Assembly (NCBI RefSeq): GCF_037126465.1
Contig: NC_088204.1
Span: forward strand, 70,617,807 to 70,681,806
DNA: 64,000 bases
Source: Ornithodoros turicata
Lineage: Eukaryota > Arthropoda > Arachnida > Ixodida > Argasidae
Direction: 5' to 3'
Position numbers and translations under genes: made by a program. The notes beneath the pieces are model-generated. The model was not told the DNA's origin. It searched no databases and was given only the letters and a program-made list of their open reading frames with translations. Positions 11,036-22,100 of this stretch are shown here, one piece after another; position 1 is the stretch's first letter, and each line of letters begins with the position of its first letter.

Positions 11036-11808
11036 GCATTAAAAGCGTTGCCACAGAAAAAGCGGTGGCAAGCTTGAGGCAAAAGCGCAGAAAAAACGCG
11101 GTCGACCCATTGGTGGAGACGATGGAAATGTGTTAGCATTAAAACTCGAAACCCCTTTCGGAAATCGCCTTCACAACGCTACACAGGCGTTTAACGACCT
11201 TACACAACGCTAACGCAAGACACCATTCGCAGCCAACCGAGCCTTTGATTCAACGTGGCGGCTCACAGCGTCAGCATTCTTTCGCGACCGCTTGCTTGCT
11301 TGCTTAGTAGGGGCTGTTCCTTCGCACAGTTTTCATAACCCATGAGGCGCCCACGCAGACACGTCCGAACCAGTCGACCACCGCAGCTGCACGCTGCACT
11401 ACCAACGCAACGGCGCCACGTCGTGCCCTCTCCTCCCCCCTTCACTCACCGAGCATGCCCGCCGCGCCGTGGCTACAGACAGACCACGCCGCGATTCTTG
11501 CTTAACGACGACTCTAATGCTAACGCATTAAAATGAAGCCGGTTGCAACGAACAACCAACAATGCAAGATGGTCCTTCGTTTTGTCATACTTCCCAGCTA
11601 TCGATACGCGAGGCACTTGAAGCGTCTGTGAGATAAGTCGTCCCAGTCAGACTTCAACCAGGAAGTGAATGCGCTTCTGATCACTGATATGACGGCCACG
11701 GATCCTGTGAAGCACGCGGGTTCCCAGAACCTTCGTGTCGGGGTGGCGCCGTCACGGACGGTGCCCACCTGAAAGTATGTTGCATGTGGACTTTTGGTTC
11801 TTGTATAG

Positions 11809-12117
11809 GAAATGAAGCAGGGTGTTATTCAAGGAATGCAACAAATGCAACAACTGCAACAATTTGTGTCGTTCCTAATTGTGGTCTGCCTCGGCCAAAT
11901 CTCGTTGTTTATGTTATTCAAGGTTCCTGAGAAAGCTAGGTTGTTATCTTCACGTGCGGAACTTTGGATCTCGCACCAGACAACACTTCTGACCGTGACA
12001 GAACATTTTGTTCATGAGGATCTAAAGAAACAGAAAAGGGCCTCCGTTCTGGCTTTTAGAAGGTTGACAGCACAGCACGCCGGGGAACATTTATCAAACC
12101 TACTGGACTTCCCATGA
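11809..12117 (+). CDS. Unknown gene, copy 1, terminal exon
   Basis: Acceptor GGTTCTTGTATAG ends at 11808; phase 0 entry GAA ATG AAG. About 102 codons: Gln/Met-rich start (GMQQMQQLQQ), one hydrophobic segment (FVSFLIVVCLGQISLFMLF) that could span a membrane, then a basic-helical tail ending EHLSNLLDFP. Conserved nearly unchanged in copy 2 (14756-15064), where one Leu becomes Pro and one codon change is silent. No family recognised. It could also start at its own ATG 11812. Confidence 0.5.
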   Translation, partial: EMKQGVIQGMQQMQQLQQFVSFLIVVCLGQISLFMLFKVPEKARLLSSRAELWISHQTTLLTVTEHFVHEDLKKQKRASVLAFRRLTAQHAGEHLSNLLDFP

Positions 12118-12370
12118 AGTGAAAGACTGCGTGATGCACGATGCTGTAAACTTTGCTAAAGCCGTTCTAACAGAAATTTGGGCGAGTTGGAGACGCACAC
12201 TACGCGGAAGAAGTGCAACGGAAGTCAGATGTAGACGAGAAAAGTACGGTTCTCCGAGAGTTTAGCGACACTGGTTTTAGAGAATACGTGTGAGCGAAAG
12301 AAAGCCTCGTTTAAGAGAATGTGGCGCACGTTTTAGAGTTCACCGGTCTCGCAAATGAATGTTCCGTCTC

Positions 12371-12695
12371 GGGGGGGGGGGGAGGTGTCGAGGTAGCTTG
12401 GCCGCACTCAAGTGAGCATCGTGACGACTATAGCCCCCAAAAAAGGGGGAGGAGATGGGAGTTGACGATTTCAAAGTGAAGCATAGGCAGGATGACTGAC
12501 ACTGATGGAACGGAAGCACACTCTAGATGAGAGGTGCGCTAGAGTGGTCTTTCCGCGAGGCCCGTTTCCTGAACAAAGCGCACGAGGCCGCGAGTTTTTG
12601 AAAGTCGTTCCGCGTAAGAACCTTCGGGAAAGAGGACGTCTGTTAGTATGCCAGGTCCTGCGTGGGGAAGATGAGTGTCCATCTCGGCTTCAGCA
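12371..12695 (-). pseudogene. LINE 3' end (minus), copy 1
   Basis: Minus strand: C-terminal LINE frame ending as in 39306-39793 (ILTDVLFPEG, LVRFLQETGL blocks), then a 3' UTR and a G-run on the plus strand (C-run on the element's strand) at 12371-12381. Only the last 60 or so codons are present. Confidence 0.65.
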
Positions 12696-13279
12696 TATTA
12701 TGATGGACGCAAACCACTCATCCACGCGAGCTGGTCACCGGAGCTGAATTCAGCTGCGATGACCACAGCTCATACTTACATCGTGCATTGCTGTGTTAGT
12801 GCGACGCCGCGTTCATGCCGCATTCCCAAACGCTGAATTTCGAGAGCGTTAGAATGTCAATCTTCTAGCTCTCGCTTCTCGCTCGAGTAATCCCAAACTA
12901 GCTATTGCAACCCAGCGAGAGCGTGAAAAATCGTCAGCGGGGGCCTAAAATCACCCGTCCCATCTCACTCGTATCTGCGGCCTTTTGATATGCCACGCTC
13001 TTGATATTCTCGCTCTCGCTTTGTAGATGTCGGACTCAATGAACAAAGCAAGGAAATAAAACGTAAACATACGCGCATGGTGGCACCTCTGATCTTTATT
13101 TTAAGACTGGCCTGCACACGGAAATGTAATACAACTAGTAATTGCGATGCTTTTCACTGTACATTATGAAACGCAAAAATTAAGGCTGTTAAGCATACGA
13201 AGGATATTTCAAAGAAATAATTGTGAGTAAATAAAGTCATTCCAGAATCCGCTAGGGGACCCCATGTCGCACCATATAG

Positions 13280-13487
13280 TCAGAAGTGGCCGATGCTATG
13301 TGAGTGCAAAACCGGTGATAACGTGTTAGGATATTCGGATAACCTTGTGAAAAACGTAAGCCATACCGGAGTGACGACGGTTCACGAAGGTTCAGTGCAA
13401 AACACACAAAATATATTTAAAGAAAAAGTAAAGACAGAACTTGAGAAAAATACCGCAATGTATGTCAAAAACGTTTACGACTGCTGC
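13280..13487 (+). CDS. Unknown gene, copy 2, upstream exon
   Basis: Counterpart of 10333-10540, with acceptor ACCATATAG and donor GTGAGT at 13488. Same length (208) and phase. Replacements relative to copy 1 include I/N after NLVK, V/I, I/V and A/E in the Lys-rich part. An in-frame ATG occurs at 13293 here but not in copy 1. Confidence 0.45.
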
Positions 13488-13638
13488 GTGAGTAGCTTCA
13501 GAGTTTTGTGCTCTGTAGTCTATTTTTAGGTGCCAGTATGGCGTCCTGTCATTATGCCCTTTGCATCTTCCCCACGCGGTCCCTATTGCTCCGGAGGACT
13601 ATTCCTTTCAATAAGAAGCGTTCAGTATTGTATATGAA

Positions 13639-13982
13639 TTGCAGCTGCACCCAGCTGCAACTGATCTAGAGCACATTCTTCTCCATTGCCCACACTACCA
13701 ACCATCCCGAACCGTACTCCCCGCATCCTTCAACGATCTAGACTCCCGCCCCCTCTCTCCCACAAAATTGCTTGGTCCCTGGCCACACCCAGCACACCAA
13801 CGCTATGCCCTCAAGGCTCTCTTCACCTTTTTGGACACCACAGGACTACGATCCTTATTGTGAAGGGGCTCATTATTTCCTTCCCCGCATCACCACCAGC
13901 AATGGGGTAGAGTATCGCCCCTGGCGATGAAACTCCCCAGCCATCATCCCGTAGTAAAGCTGTTGTTGCAGCTGCACCCGAC
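13639..13982 (+). pseudogene. LINE 3' fragment in intron of copy 2
   Basis: Duplicate of 10692-11035 carried with the tandem duplication: LEHILLHCPHY with Cys retained, LLGPWPHPAHQR and stop after TTGLRSLL, then the same 3' UTR. Confidence 0.75.
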
Positions 13983-14755
13983 GCATTACAAGCGTTGCGA
14001 CAGAAAAAGCGGTGGCAAGCTTCAGGCAAAAGCGTAGAAAAAACGCGGTCAATCCATTGGTGGATACGATGGAAATGTGTTAGCATTAAGACTCGAAACC
14101 CCTTTGGGAACTCGCCTTCACAACGCTACACAGGCGTTTAACGACCTTACACAACGCTAACGTAAGACACCATTCGCAGCCAACCGAGCCTTTGATTCAA
14201 CGTGGCGGCTCGCAGCGTCAGCATTCTTTCGCCACCGCTTGCTTGCTTGCTTAGTAGGGGCTGTTCCTTCGCACAGTTTTCATAACCCATGAGGCGCCCA
14301 CGCAGACACGTCCGAACCAGTCGACCACCGCAGCTGCACGCTGCACTGCCAACGCAACGGCGCCACGTCGTGCCCTCTCCTCCCCCCTTCACTCACTGAG
14401 CATGCGCGCCGCGCCGTGGCTACAGACAGACCACGCCGCGATTCTTGCTTAACGACGACTCTAGTGCTAACGCATTAAAATGAAGCCGGTTGCAACGAAC
14501 AACCAACAATGCAAGATGGTCCTTCGTTTTGTCATACTTCCCAGCTATCGATACCCGAGGCACTTGAAACGTCTGTGAGATAAGTCGTCCCAGTCAGACT
14601 TCAACCAGGAAGTGAATGCGCTTCTGATCACTGATATGACGGCCACGGATCCTGTGAAGCACGCGGGTTCCCAGAACCTTCGTGTCGGGGTGGCGCCGTC
14701 ACGGACGGTGCCCACCTGAAAGTATGTTGCATGTGGACTTTTGGTTCTTGTATAG

Positions 14756-15064
14756 GAAATGAAGCAGGGTGTTATTCAAGGAATGCAACAAATGCAACAA
14801 CTGCAACAATTTGTGTCGTTCCTAATTGTGGTCTGCCTCGGCCAAATCTCGTTGTTTATGTTATTCAAGGTTCCTGAGAAAGCTAGGTTGTTATCTTCAC
14901 GTGCGGAACTTTGGATCTCGCACCAGACAACACTTCTGACCGTGACAGAACATTTTGTTCATGAGGATCTAAAAAAACAGAAAAGGGCCTCCGTTCTGGC
15001 TTTTAGAAGGTTGACAGCACAGCACGCCGGGGAACATTTATCAAACCTACCGGACTTCCCATGA
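14756..15064 (+). CDS. Unknown gene, copy 2, terminal exon
   Basis: Counterpart of 11809-12117, with the same acceptor and phase. The protein differs from copy 1 at one position near the end (NLPDFP against NLLDFP). Conservation of frame, hydrophobic segment and splice sites in both copies is the main argument for a gene, but the duplication is young, so conservation alone is weak evidence. Confidence 0.5.
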   Translation, partial: EMKQGVIQGMQQMQQLQQFVSFLIVVCLGQISLFMLFKVPEKARLLSSRAELWISHQTTLLTVTEHFVHEDLKKQKRASVLAFRRLTAQHAGEHLSNLPDFP

Positions 15065-15318
15065 AGTGAAAGACTGCGTGATGCACGATGCTGTAAACTT
15101 TGCTAAAGCCGTTCTAACAGAAATTTGGGCGAGTTGGAGATGCACACTACGCGGAAGAAGTGCAACGGAAGTCGGATGTAGACGAGAAAAGTACGGTTCT
15201 CCGAGAGTTTAGCGACACTGGTTTTAGAGAATACGTGTGAGCGAAAGAAAGCCTCGTTTAAGAGAATGTGGCGCACGTTTTAGAGTTCACCGTTCTCGCA
15301 AATGAATTTTGCGTCTCG

Positions 15319-15655
15319 GGGGGGGAGGGGGGGGGGTCGAGGTAGCTTGCCGTTGTTGGCCGCACTCAAGTGGGCATCGTCACGACTATAGCCCCCCAAA
15401 AATGGGAGGAGATGGGAGTTGACGATTTCAAAGTGAAGCATAGGCAGGATGACCGACACTGATGGGACGGAAGCACACTCTAGATGAGAGGTGTGCTAGA
15501 GTGGTCTTCCCGCGAGGCCCGTTTCCTGAAGAAAGCGCACGAGGCCGCGAGTTTTTGAAAGTCGTTCCGCGTAAGAACCTTCGGGAAAGAGGACGTCTGT
15601 TAGTATGCCAGGTCTGGCGTGGGGAATATGAGTTTCCGTCTCGGCTTCAGAATAT
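15319..15655 (-). pseudogene. LINE 3' end (minus), copy 2
   Basis: Duplicate of 12371-12695. Minus frame ARPGILTDVLFPEG...LVRFLQETGLAGRPL with the stop at 15496-15498 (plus CTA), followed by the 3' UTR and a long G-run on the plus strand. Confidence 0.65.
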
Positions 15656-15664
15656 TGTGATGGA

Positions 15665-16199
15665 ACCAGCAATTAGCGTTTCACTGTAGCATGCTGTGTG
15701 TTCCGTGTTAGTTTTTATTTGTCTTAGAGTTAATCACATTGTTACTGATAGAACAGTACCGATATTTCGTAGAGAATGCGTGCTCTCTTTACGTCAGAGC
15801 GCAGATTTGCTCCATCCCTTACGAAAATGAACATTGACTCTATATTGACTCTTTATTTTGAGTCTCTGTACTATATACTGCATTTCTTAGTTTATTGACT
15901 TCATAAATGTAATATCTATGTCCTTCATACTGATTTTCGATGTATATACTATTGTATATTCATGGGCCATAAAATGTCTATTGACAACCTATTCCAAATT
16001 GGCCACCGTGTATGTATTAAGAAGTGTCAATCGACATTATGCAATAGAGACTCCACACAAAAATGGTATGGTATCGGCTCATCTGGCTCATAGCAGCCCA
16101 TCCGTACGTCTGATAATTCAATTCAGCGATGGATATTTCACAGCAGATCTCATTTCAGGATTTTTTGAAAGATAGAATGGATTTCCACGAGGATTATCT
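15665..16199. other. AT-rich intergenic
   Basis: No frame or repeat supported. Contains a local duplication of TTGACTCT with AT-rich flanks. Confidence 0.5.
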
Positions 16200-16976
16200 C
16201 TAGAGTCCTGTGCGGCCAGTGGGGCCCGTGGGCACCCGCACGTTGTTGCGAGTGGCAGGTCTAGGTTTTCAGTGTCGTGCGGGTAGCGGGTCGGGTGCGG
16301 TCGACGCATTTTACCAAAACACTGTTACAAAGAACTCAAGTTACTCAATTTCAATTCAGTGGTGATTTAGCGGTAAATTCGTAAGAAATACATTAGCATT
16401 AAGTGCTTTTTCCGGCCCATCCTTGCGGTAGCCACTTCGAGTCCAACTAGACTTCCGGTAGCCTTTAAACTCAAGTTTCTTGCTTTAGTTACCTTCAATC
16501 ACCTCTAACTACCTTTGAGTACTCTTACCTCATACTCTTAATTACCTTCAACTACTTCAATTCATTTGCCACCCCTTAGATTTGCCCTCTTATGTCCCCT
16601 TTGCATATCCACTTATACCTATGCCTCAGTGAGGCTTCACCATATCATACACGGACACACACACAGACACGTGAATACAGCTTTTCCATTTTGACACTCC
16701 TAATGCTAAGGCACTAACAAACTGAAACCGCCCTTCTTGCCCCCGTAAAGTGGTGTCGTGCGGGAAACCATACACAGAGAGACAGCTAATCGTAGGGCGA
16801 CACCATTCATCTCGTTAACGGTAGCGTTGCGTTGCGGATGAGATTTTGGAAAAAATATGCGGGTTGCGGGCGGATGCGGGTCTCCTTTTGTAACGGGACG
16901 CTGGTCGGGTGCGGGTTTAAAGCCGCCGTTACGGGTCGGATGCGGGTGATATGAATTCGACCCGTGCAGGACTCAC
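16200..16976. mobile_element. hAT-like non-autonomous element (tentative)
   Basis: Left end TAGAGTCCTGTGCGG and right end CCCGTGCAGGACTC are inverted. Both subterminal regions are rich in GTGCGGGT / GGGTGCGG words on the two strands. The middle (16320-16570) is a GTAACT/TTACCT low-complexity stretch. An 8-bp target duplication is not convincing. Confidence 0.45.
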
Positions 16977-18007
16977 TGTGTCGCATTTACCCGGAATTCC
17001 CTAATTAAAGAGTTCCTTACTGAATTTTAGTTAATGTAATTACATGCTCTTTAAGAGGTGACGCTCGCCAAGCCGTATAACTTTGTTTTTGTAAAAAAGT
17101 CTGTAAGGGAGAAAAACACGCCCTGTATACATGGAACCAGAACTCAGAAGATACTCGAAGGTTTTAGAAATGTACAAAAAAAACCATCACAGACGTGGAA
17201 CACCACGAACTATAATGAAATATACGTTCACGTATATTGTGAATATTAAATGTATATAGTTTTTTTCTCGAAAAATAATCGCTGATAATAATAATCGAGC
17301 GGCCAAACATTCCAAGAACAAGACTTAGCTAGGGTTGTGCAAATGCCTTCACCTGAGGTTTTGCTAGTCGAAGTACTTCCACCCATCTCACCTCACCTCT
17401 CCTCAATCTTCTCTTTTCTGAAAAACTTCCTCACCTCACCTATAATCTCAGTCCTTTTCTGTAAATTTCCTCACGTCATCTCACTTCACTCTTTCCCTCA
17501 TTAAATGTTCTTCCTGGAAAGTTTCTCCACCTTAATCTTTTTTGTTGTTTTTGCAAGGAACTTTCCTCAGACAGAATAGAAGCTTCGAATGTAGGTTCGA
17601 GCAGGCTCCCATGAATCGATACGATTTCAAGGCAGAAAAGCGCAACAGACGCAGTGGTTTACGTTGTAATGACTTCTTTGATCCGCGTAGGAGGGAATAA
17701 CTGTATTGTGTCACTCTAAATGACATTGCCTTCATATCTTAGGAATTGGATCAGTGAGCAATTAAAAACAACCGGTTAATACATCCAAATATTAATACGT
17801 CCATTAATACAACCAAAGTTAATACATAGTTTTTATTGGCTAAATGGTGTATCTATTGTTCCCACGGGCTTTTCATCCCGTCAACCATTTCTTTTGAAAC
17901 TTCCATCACCAAATTTCCTCATCTCGCATTACCATCCGCACTCACCCTTACGTGCTCACCTCTGGACCCAGCACAGGCCCGCAGAGCAGTGCACCTTGGT
18001 TGTACAA
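16977..18007. other. Intergenic, CT-rich low complexity
   Basis: 17350-17520 is built of CTCACCTC-type words, and a similar pattern returns at 17890-17960. Nothing else recognised. Confidence 0.5.
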
Positions 18008-18268
18008 TCACACCAAGCCGAGGTTTTGGAGCACCTGCTGTCTAAAACGATTAGGAGTCATGACATAAATCAAAGTAATTGGCGAAGACATTAAACGATA
18101 TTTGTATCCGTCCAGACAGTGACTGCCGTAGTGTACGATTTTATCTATGCTGGATTCGACCCTTTCGAAATAGAAGTTTACGATAAACTTTTCATCGTAC
18201 AACATATATAACTCCACGCTAGAAGGAATACCAGGCCGCACTTGTGCGTATATCCAAGGTATGCGCAA
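18008..18268 (-). CDS. Possible reprolysin (M12B) propeptide/catalytic exon
   Basis: The minus frame reads PSSVELYMLYDEKF, then a helix-like stretch and YRLMSSPITLIYV. This resembles the start of tick salivary reprolysin catalytic domains (VELxVVxD..., then a helix, then ...PxVxLxxxx), but the zinc HExxH motif is not in this segment and the exon limits are unclear. A donor CAG|GTGCTC may follow TPNRFRQQ. Could also be a chance frame. Confidence 0.3.
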   Translation of the reverse strand: MRIPWIYAQVRPGIPSSVELYMLYDEKFIVNFYFERVESSIDKIVHYGSHCLDGYKYRLMSSPITLIYVMTPNRFRQQVLQNLGLV

Positions 18269-18977
18269 CTACCCTTCTGTGCGCAACCACACATTTCTAT
18301 CAGTAACTACAGTGCTTGGGTCAAATCGTAGACAGAGTTCTATCCAAAATGGTTATATGTTCTATTCAATATTTTATGTTATTCCGTTCTTTGAAGCTCT
18401 TAGAAGATGCAGTATTGTTCTTCGAACCCTTGCCATCCTGCGCCTGACCAGAGTTTATTTATTCATTTATTTATTCATTTAGCCTCAGAGCAAGAATGGT
18501 TACAGAGGTGAGTATATCGCAAATAGGTTACAACAACAGCATGATAGGAATATGGGAACTCGCTGCCTTAGGAGATTTCAGACTATAATAATAATAATAA
18601 TAATAATAAAAATAAACTTTATTTTTGTCCAAGTACCCCAAAACAACTACTAGGGTCTTCTTTATGACAGTGACAGTGACTATGACAGCGTTAAACGGAA
18701 TTACAGTGTCATTCCCTCTCCCCAATAATCCTATGTGGCGCTTGCAGCGGCCACTAGCGTAACCAACCCATGACCCAGCTCTCCCATAGGCGATTGCCAG
18801 TCGTCCGGGTTTCTAGTATAGAGTAGGTCGTGGGTCGAACGCTGGGTTTATACATGGAATGTATTAATAATTATAATGGGTTTTACGTCGAATGTAACCT
18901 CGAGAACGCATCGCGTTACTAGCTTATGACACATATTCCTTTTTACGTTTCCCGGCCTGCCCTTTACCCCGTCTTTT
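18269..18977. other. Downstream flank of IAP gene, with AAT microsatellite
   Basis: Contains (AAT)n at about 18583-18610 followed by AAATAAACTTTATTTTTGTC, which looks like the reversed 3' tail of a LINE. No gene supported. Confidence 0.5.
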
Positions 18978-19150
18978 TCAGGCTAAGAAGGCTTGCCTCC
19001 TGGTTGCAATCGGCCGATTACAGGAAGGACAAACGCTGTGGGACGCGGCACATCCGATACACGCGATCAGGTGATTGCAGGGAAGAAATATGATGCGACG
19101 GTCTCCCGTTTTGCAGATGACGCACTTGCTCAGGTCACCTGTATCAGCCT
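18978..19150 (-). CDS. IAP RING-finger exon (C-terminus)
   Basis: Acceptor TTTTCCAACAG precedes 19150. Reads CVIC, 11 residues, CNH, 3 residues, C-x2-C, 6 residues, C-x2-C: exactly the C3HC4 spacing of IAP RINGs, ending RRQAFLA at the extreme C-terminus as usual for IAPs. Role: E3 ligase and dimerisation. Confidence 0.92.
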
Positions 19151-22100
19151 CTGTTGGAAAAGAAAACAAGAAAGGACATCAGAAAGAAGAGGTGTGGCAC
19201 AGCTCAAGTCGCTCCGGTGGTTTACCGTTGAAAAGAACCACGTGCACAAAGTAAAAGAATCACACATCAACGAAAGGATGGCTTTGGAAAGCGGAAAGGC
19301 TTTGTTTCCAGCTTGTTTTTTTTTTCTTCTTTCTTAAATTAAATGGGGTCGTGAACTCACCGCGTTTCTCCAACGGCGCTCGACAGGGGGGTTAATTGCG
19401 ATCATGTTATCTTATGTGACATGGTACTGTTGTATGACTATGGTGCACCTTGCACGTAGCATGTCACCGTCGGCTAACCGCTGCTCGCAAATAATGCGTA
19501 GAATGTGTGTTTATAAGTCCCAAACGTCGCCACAGCAGAACTGGACAGCTGTGGCTGTCCAGTACACCCGTCGACCCGTAGAATGTATGTGGCTCAACGT
19601 AGACGAAACAGAAAAAAGATGAATGTAGTTAATTTAGGTGTTGCGCTTTAGTGATTAATGATATCATATTTCCCATTCGAGGTATGTCAAGAGAAAAAAC
19701 GGCTAGGAAGCAAGCGAGCTGGTGAAGATGATGCATAATGTAAAACCCCGAGACTAGGGAACACGAAAGGACAGACACAAACACGAAGTCTGAAAATTTT
19801 ACTTCACATACAAGAATTATATACAACCAGACGGAAGGGAACAACCAGTTGAGGACAAAAAGGGTCAGTTCGGGGGAGCAAGAAGTCTGCTCAAGGCCGG
19901 ACCGAGGATTACGGATGGGTTGCTGACACAGTTCCCACAAGACGTTATGCATAGGGTCTCTCTCAAAAGTCTTCTGTGGGGTCCGAAATTGCCAAGCATT
20001 TGGAAGCATGCTCAGATTGCTTCCCTCTATGGGATGAAACAATTGTAAAGGCTTCTGAATTGGACCCCCACATAAGACTTTTGAGAGAGACCCTATGCAT
20101 AACGTCTTGTGGGAACTGTGTCAGCAACCCATCCGTAATCCTCGGTCCGGCCTTGAGCAGACTTCTTGCTCCCCCGAACAGACCCTTTTTGTCCTCAACT
20201 GGTTGTTCCCTTCCCTCTGGTTGTATATAATTCTTGTATGTGAAGTAAAATTTTCAGCTGTGTTTGAGACTTCGTGTTTGTGTCTGTCCTTCCGTGTTCC
20301 CTAGTCTCGGGGTTTTACATTATGCATGTCAAGAGAGTTCGAGGTATGTGAGTGATGAACAAGCGAAAGGACCAAACGCGACTGTGTGTTCTCTGCTTTA
20401 CTCTTTGCAGACAAGAGGAGATCTCAGTGGATGCACGACATGACATCCTACTGTCTGCTCCACGCCATGGATCCATCTCTCACACTGTCGCTTCCTCCTG
20501 GTCTTCTGCGACACTCCGCATCCCTTCTTCAGCGCATGCGGCTGCACGTTGTGTTTATCCCAGTTCAGAGCCGTACTCATTTTCGAGGAACTGATATAAG
20601 AATGTACATCTGCAGCGTAAAATCAGAGTTGTCTGTGAATTTTTTTTTTGTCACGAAATTGTTTGTTTTCGTCGCCATTTTGGGTAGCAGTAAGGTGTCA
20701 TGGAGGCAAAAGCAAAGCAATCAAAGGCCCGTAACTGTGACTGACAGGTCGAGCCTCTTTTTGGGACTCCTCCCAATGGCCAGACTCCTTTTTTATATGG
20801 CTCTGCCCCAGTTATGAAGCCAGCGCTTTGGCCGCGCGCCGTCAGACCTTTGTACCACGCGCGCTGTGTGCTATTCCAGGAATTGCTCTGCTACTCACTT
20901 GGAACTTCTTTTGTTCTGACGTTCTCCGGCAACGAGACAACGTCCGTCAAAGCCCGGCGCAGGTCTTGTTCGTCCAGTACGTCAATCAAGCCTTCGCCGT
21001 TAAGCCTCTTCCGTATCGCTAATTCGACGATGAGGGGATCAATGCCTTGCGCTGTCAGACGGTGTACAAGTGGTGACGACATCAGGTGACGCAGCAGCAC
21101 ATTGCTGAGATCATCCGATCGACTGATTTCTGCGGTTTGGCGCTGTAAGATCAAGCTTGAGTCGTTAATAGAATAGCCATACTTAAGTACCGAAGCCCAA
21201 ATCGGATTATCGGATTGCATCTGTGTCAAAGTGAAGCTATTTTGGTAACAAACGAGAAGGAATGGTCATCACCCCCTGGTGGCCACCTGCTTCTACCACA
21301 AAAGACGAGGCCCGCGATGACCTAGTCTGTGGCGCATGGACCCTTGACAATCAAAGAGAACGAAGCTCCCAGATGTTGATGCATTATTTTTGTTCTTACC
21401 GGGTGCTGCACCTGTTCATGATGGGCAGAATATAGGCATGTGTGCACTTCTGGTGCCTCATGAACCTCAGAAAGTTACCGTCAGTGATAGACAAAGTAGC
21501 CCAAAGCTGTACTTAGAGTACCAAGTAAGGTGTTCTCTAAAAGCACAAAGGTGCTCTGTGAATGCACAAAGGTACTCTTTAAAAGCACAGAGGTGCTGTG
21601 TAAATGCAAAAATGTGCTTTTTAGAAGCGGACTGGGACTGTGGTACCTCATCCGACAAGAAGTGCTAAAATGAGGTCAGCAAGACGAAAACGCACAGATC
21701 ATACAAACTAAACACACACAGAAAACACAGACTTATCAACACACAGATAGCGCGATCTGCGTGTTTTCGTCTTCTTGTTGTCATTTTAGCGTCTTTAGTA
21801 GGGTGCAGTTTTATACTTTTTTGTGATTTCTTGTCTAGAGCCCAAGTTTGGGTACTGGGGTACTTGATGGAAAAGTAGTGGGAAAAAATTCTTCAGGTAC
21901 GCTACAAAGTACATGATTTAAAATGTAGTTAAACTAAAATACAAGTAATGCAGAAATACACTTAAAGGGACAGTCGCATCCGGAAGCCATTCTACGAAAC
22001 CAACACCACTTGTTCGGCATCGGCCAACAGTCCACCCGACTTTTTTTTTTTTTTTTTGTTCCAAAGGTACTTAGACATTAAATGAACGAATTTTAAAAGT

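Larger units (their letters stand above)
9766..12707. repeat. Tandem segmental duplication, copy 1
   Basis: Begins CGCAAACCACTCATCCACGC; the same words restart at 12708, an offset of 2,942 bp, and the offset is 2,947 at the downstream exon. The copies differ by scattered substitutions and small indels only. The unit carries two candidate exons, a plus-strand LINE 3' fragment between them and a minus-strand LINE 3' end at its right edge. Confidence 0.95.
12708..15664. repeat. Tandem segmental duplication, copy 2
   Basis: Direct repeat of 9766-12707, ending at ATTGTGATGGA where copy 1 reads ATTATGATGGA. Low divergence indicates a recent event, by unequal exchange or replication slippage. It is not a transposon by itself: no terminal repeats were seen. 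Confidence 0.95.

Noticed and set aside
16200..16976. 8-bp target duplication for the hAT-like element
   Set aside because: Flanking octamers match at only about half the positions, so the duplication was not claimed.
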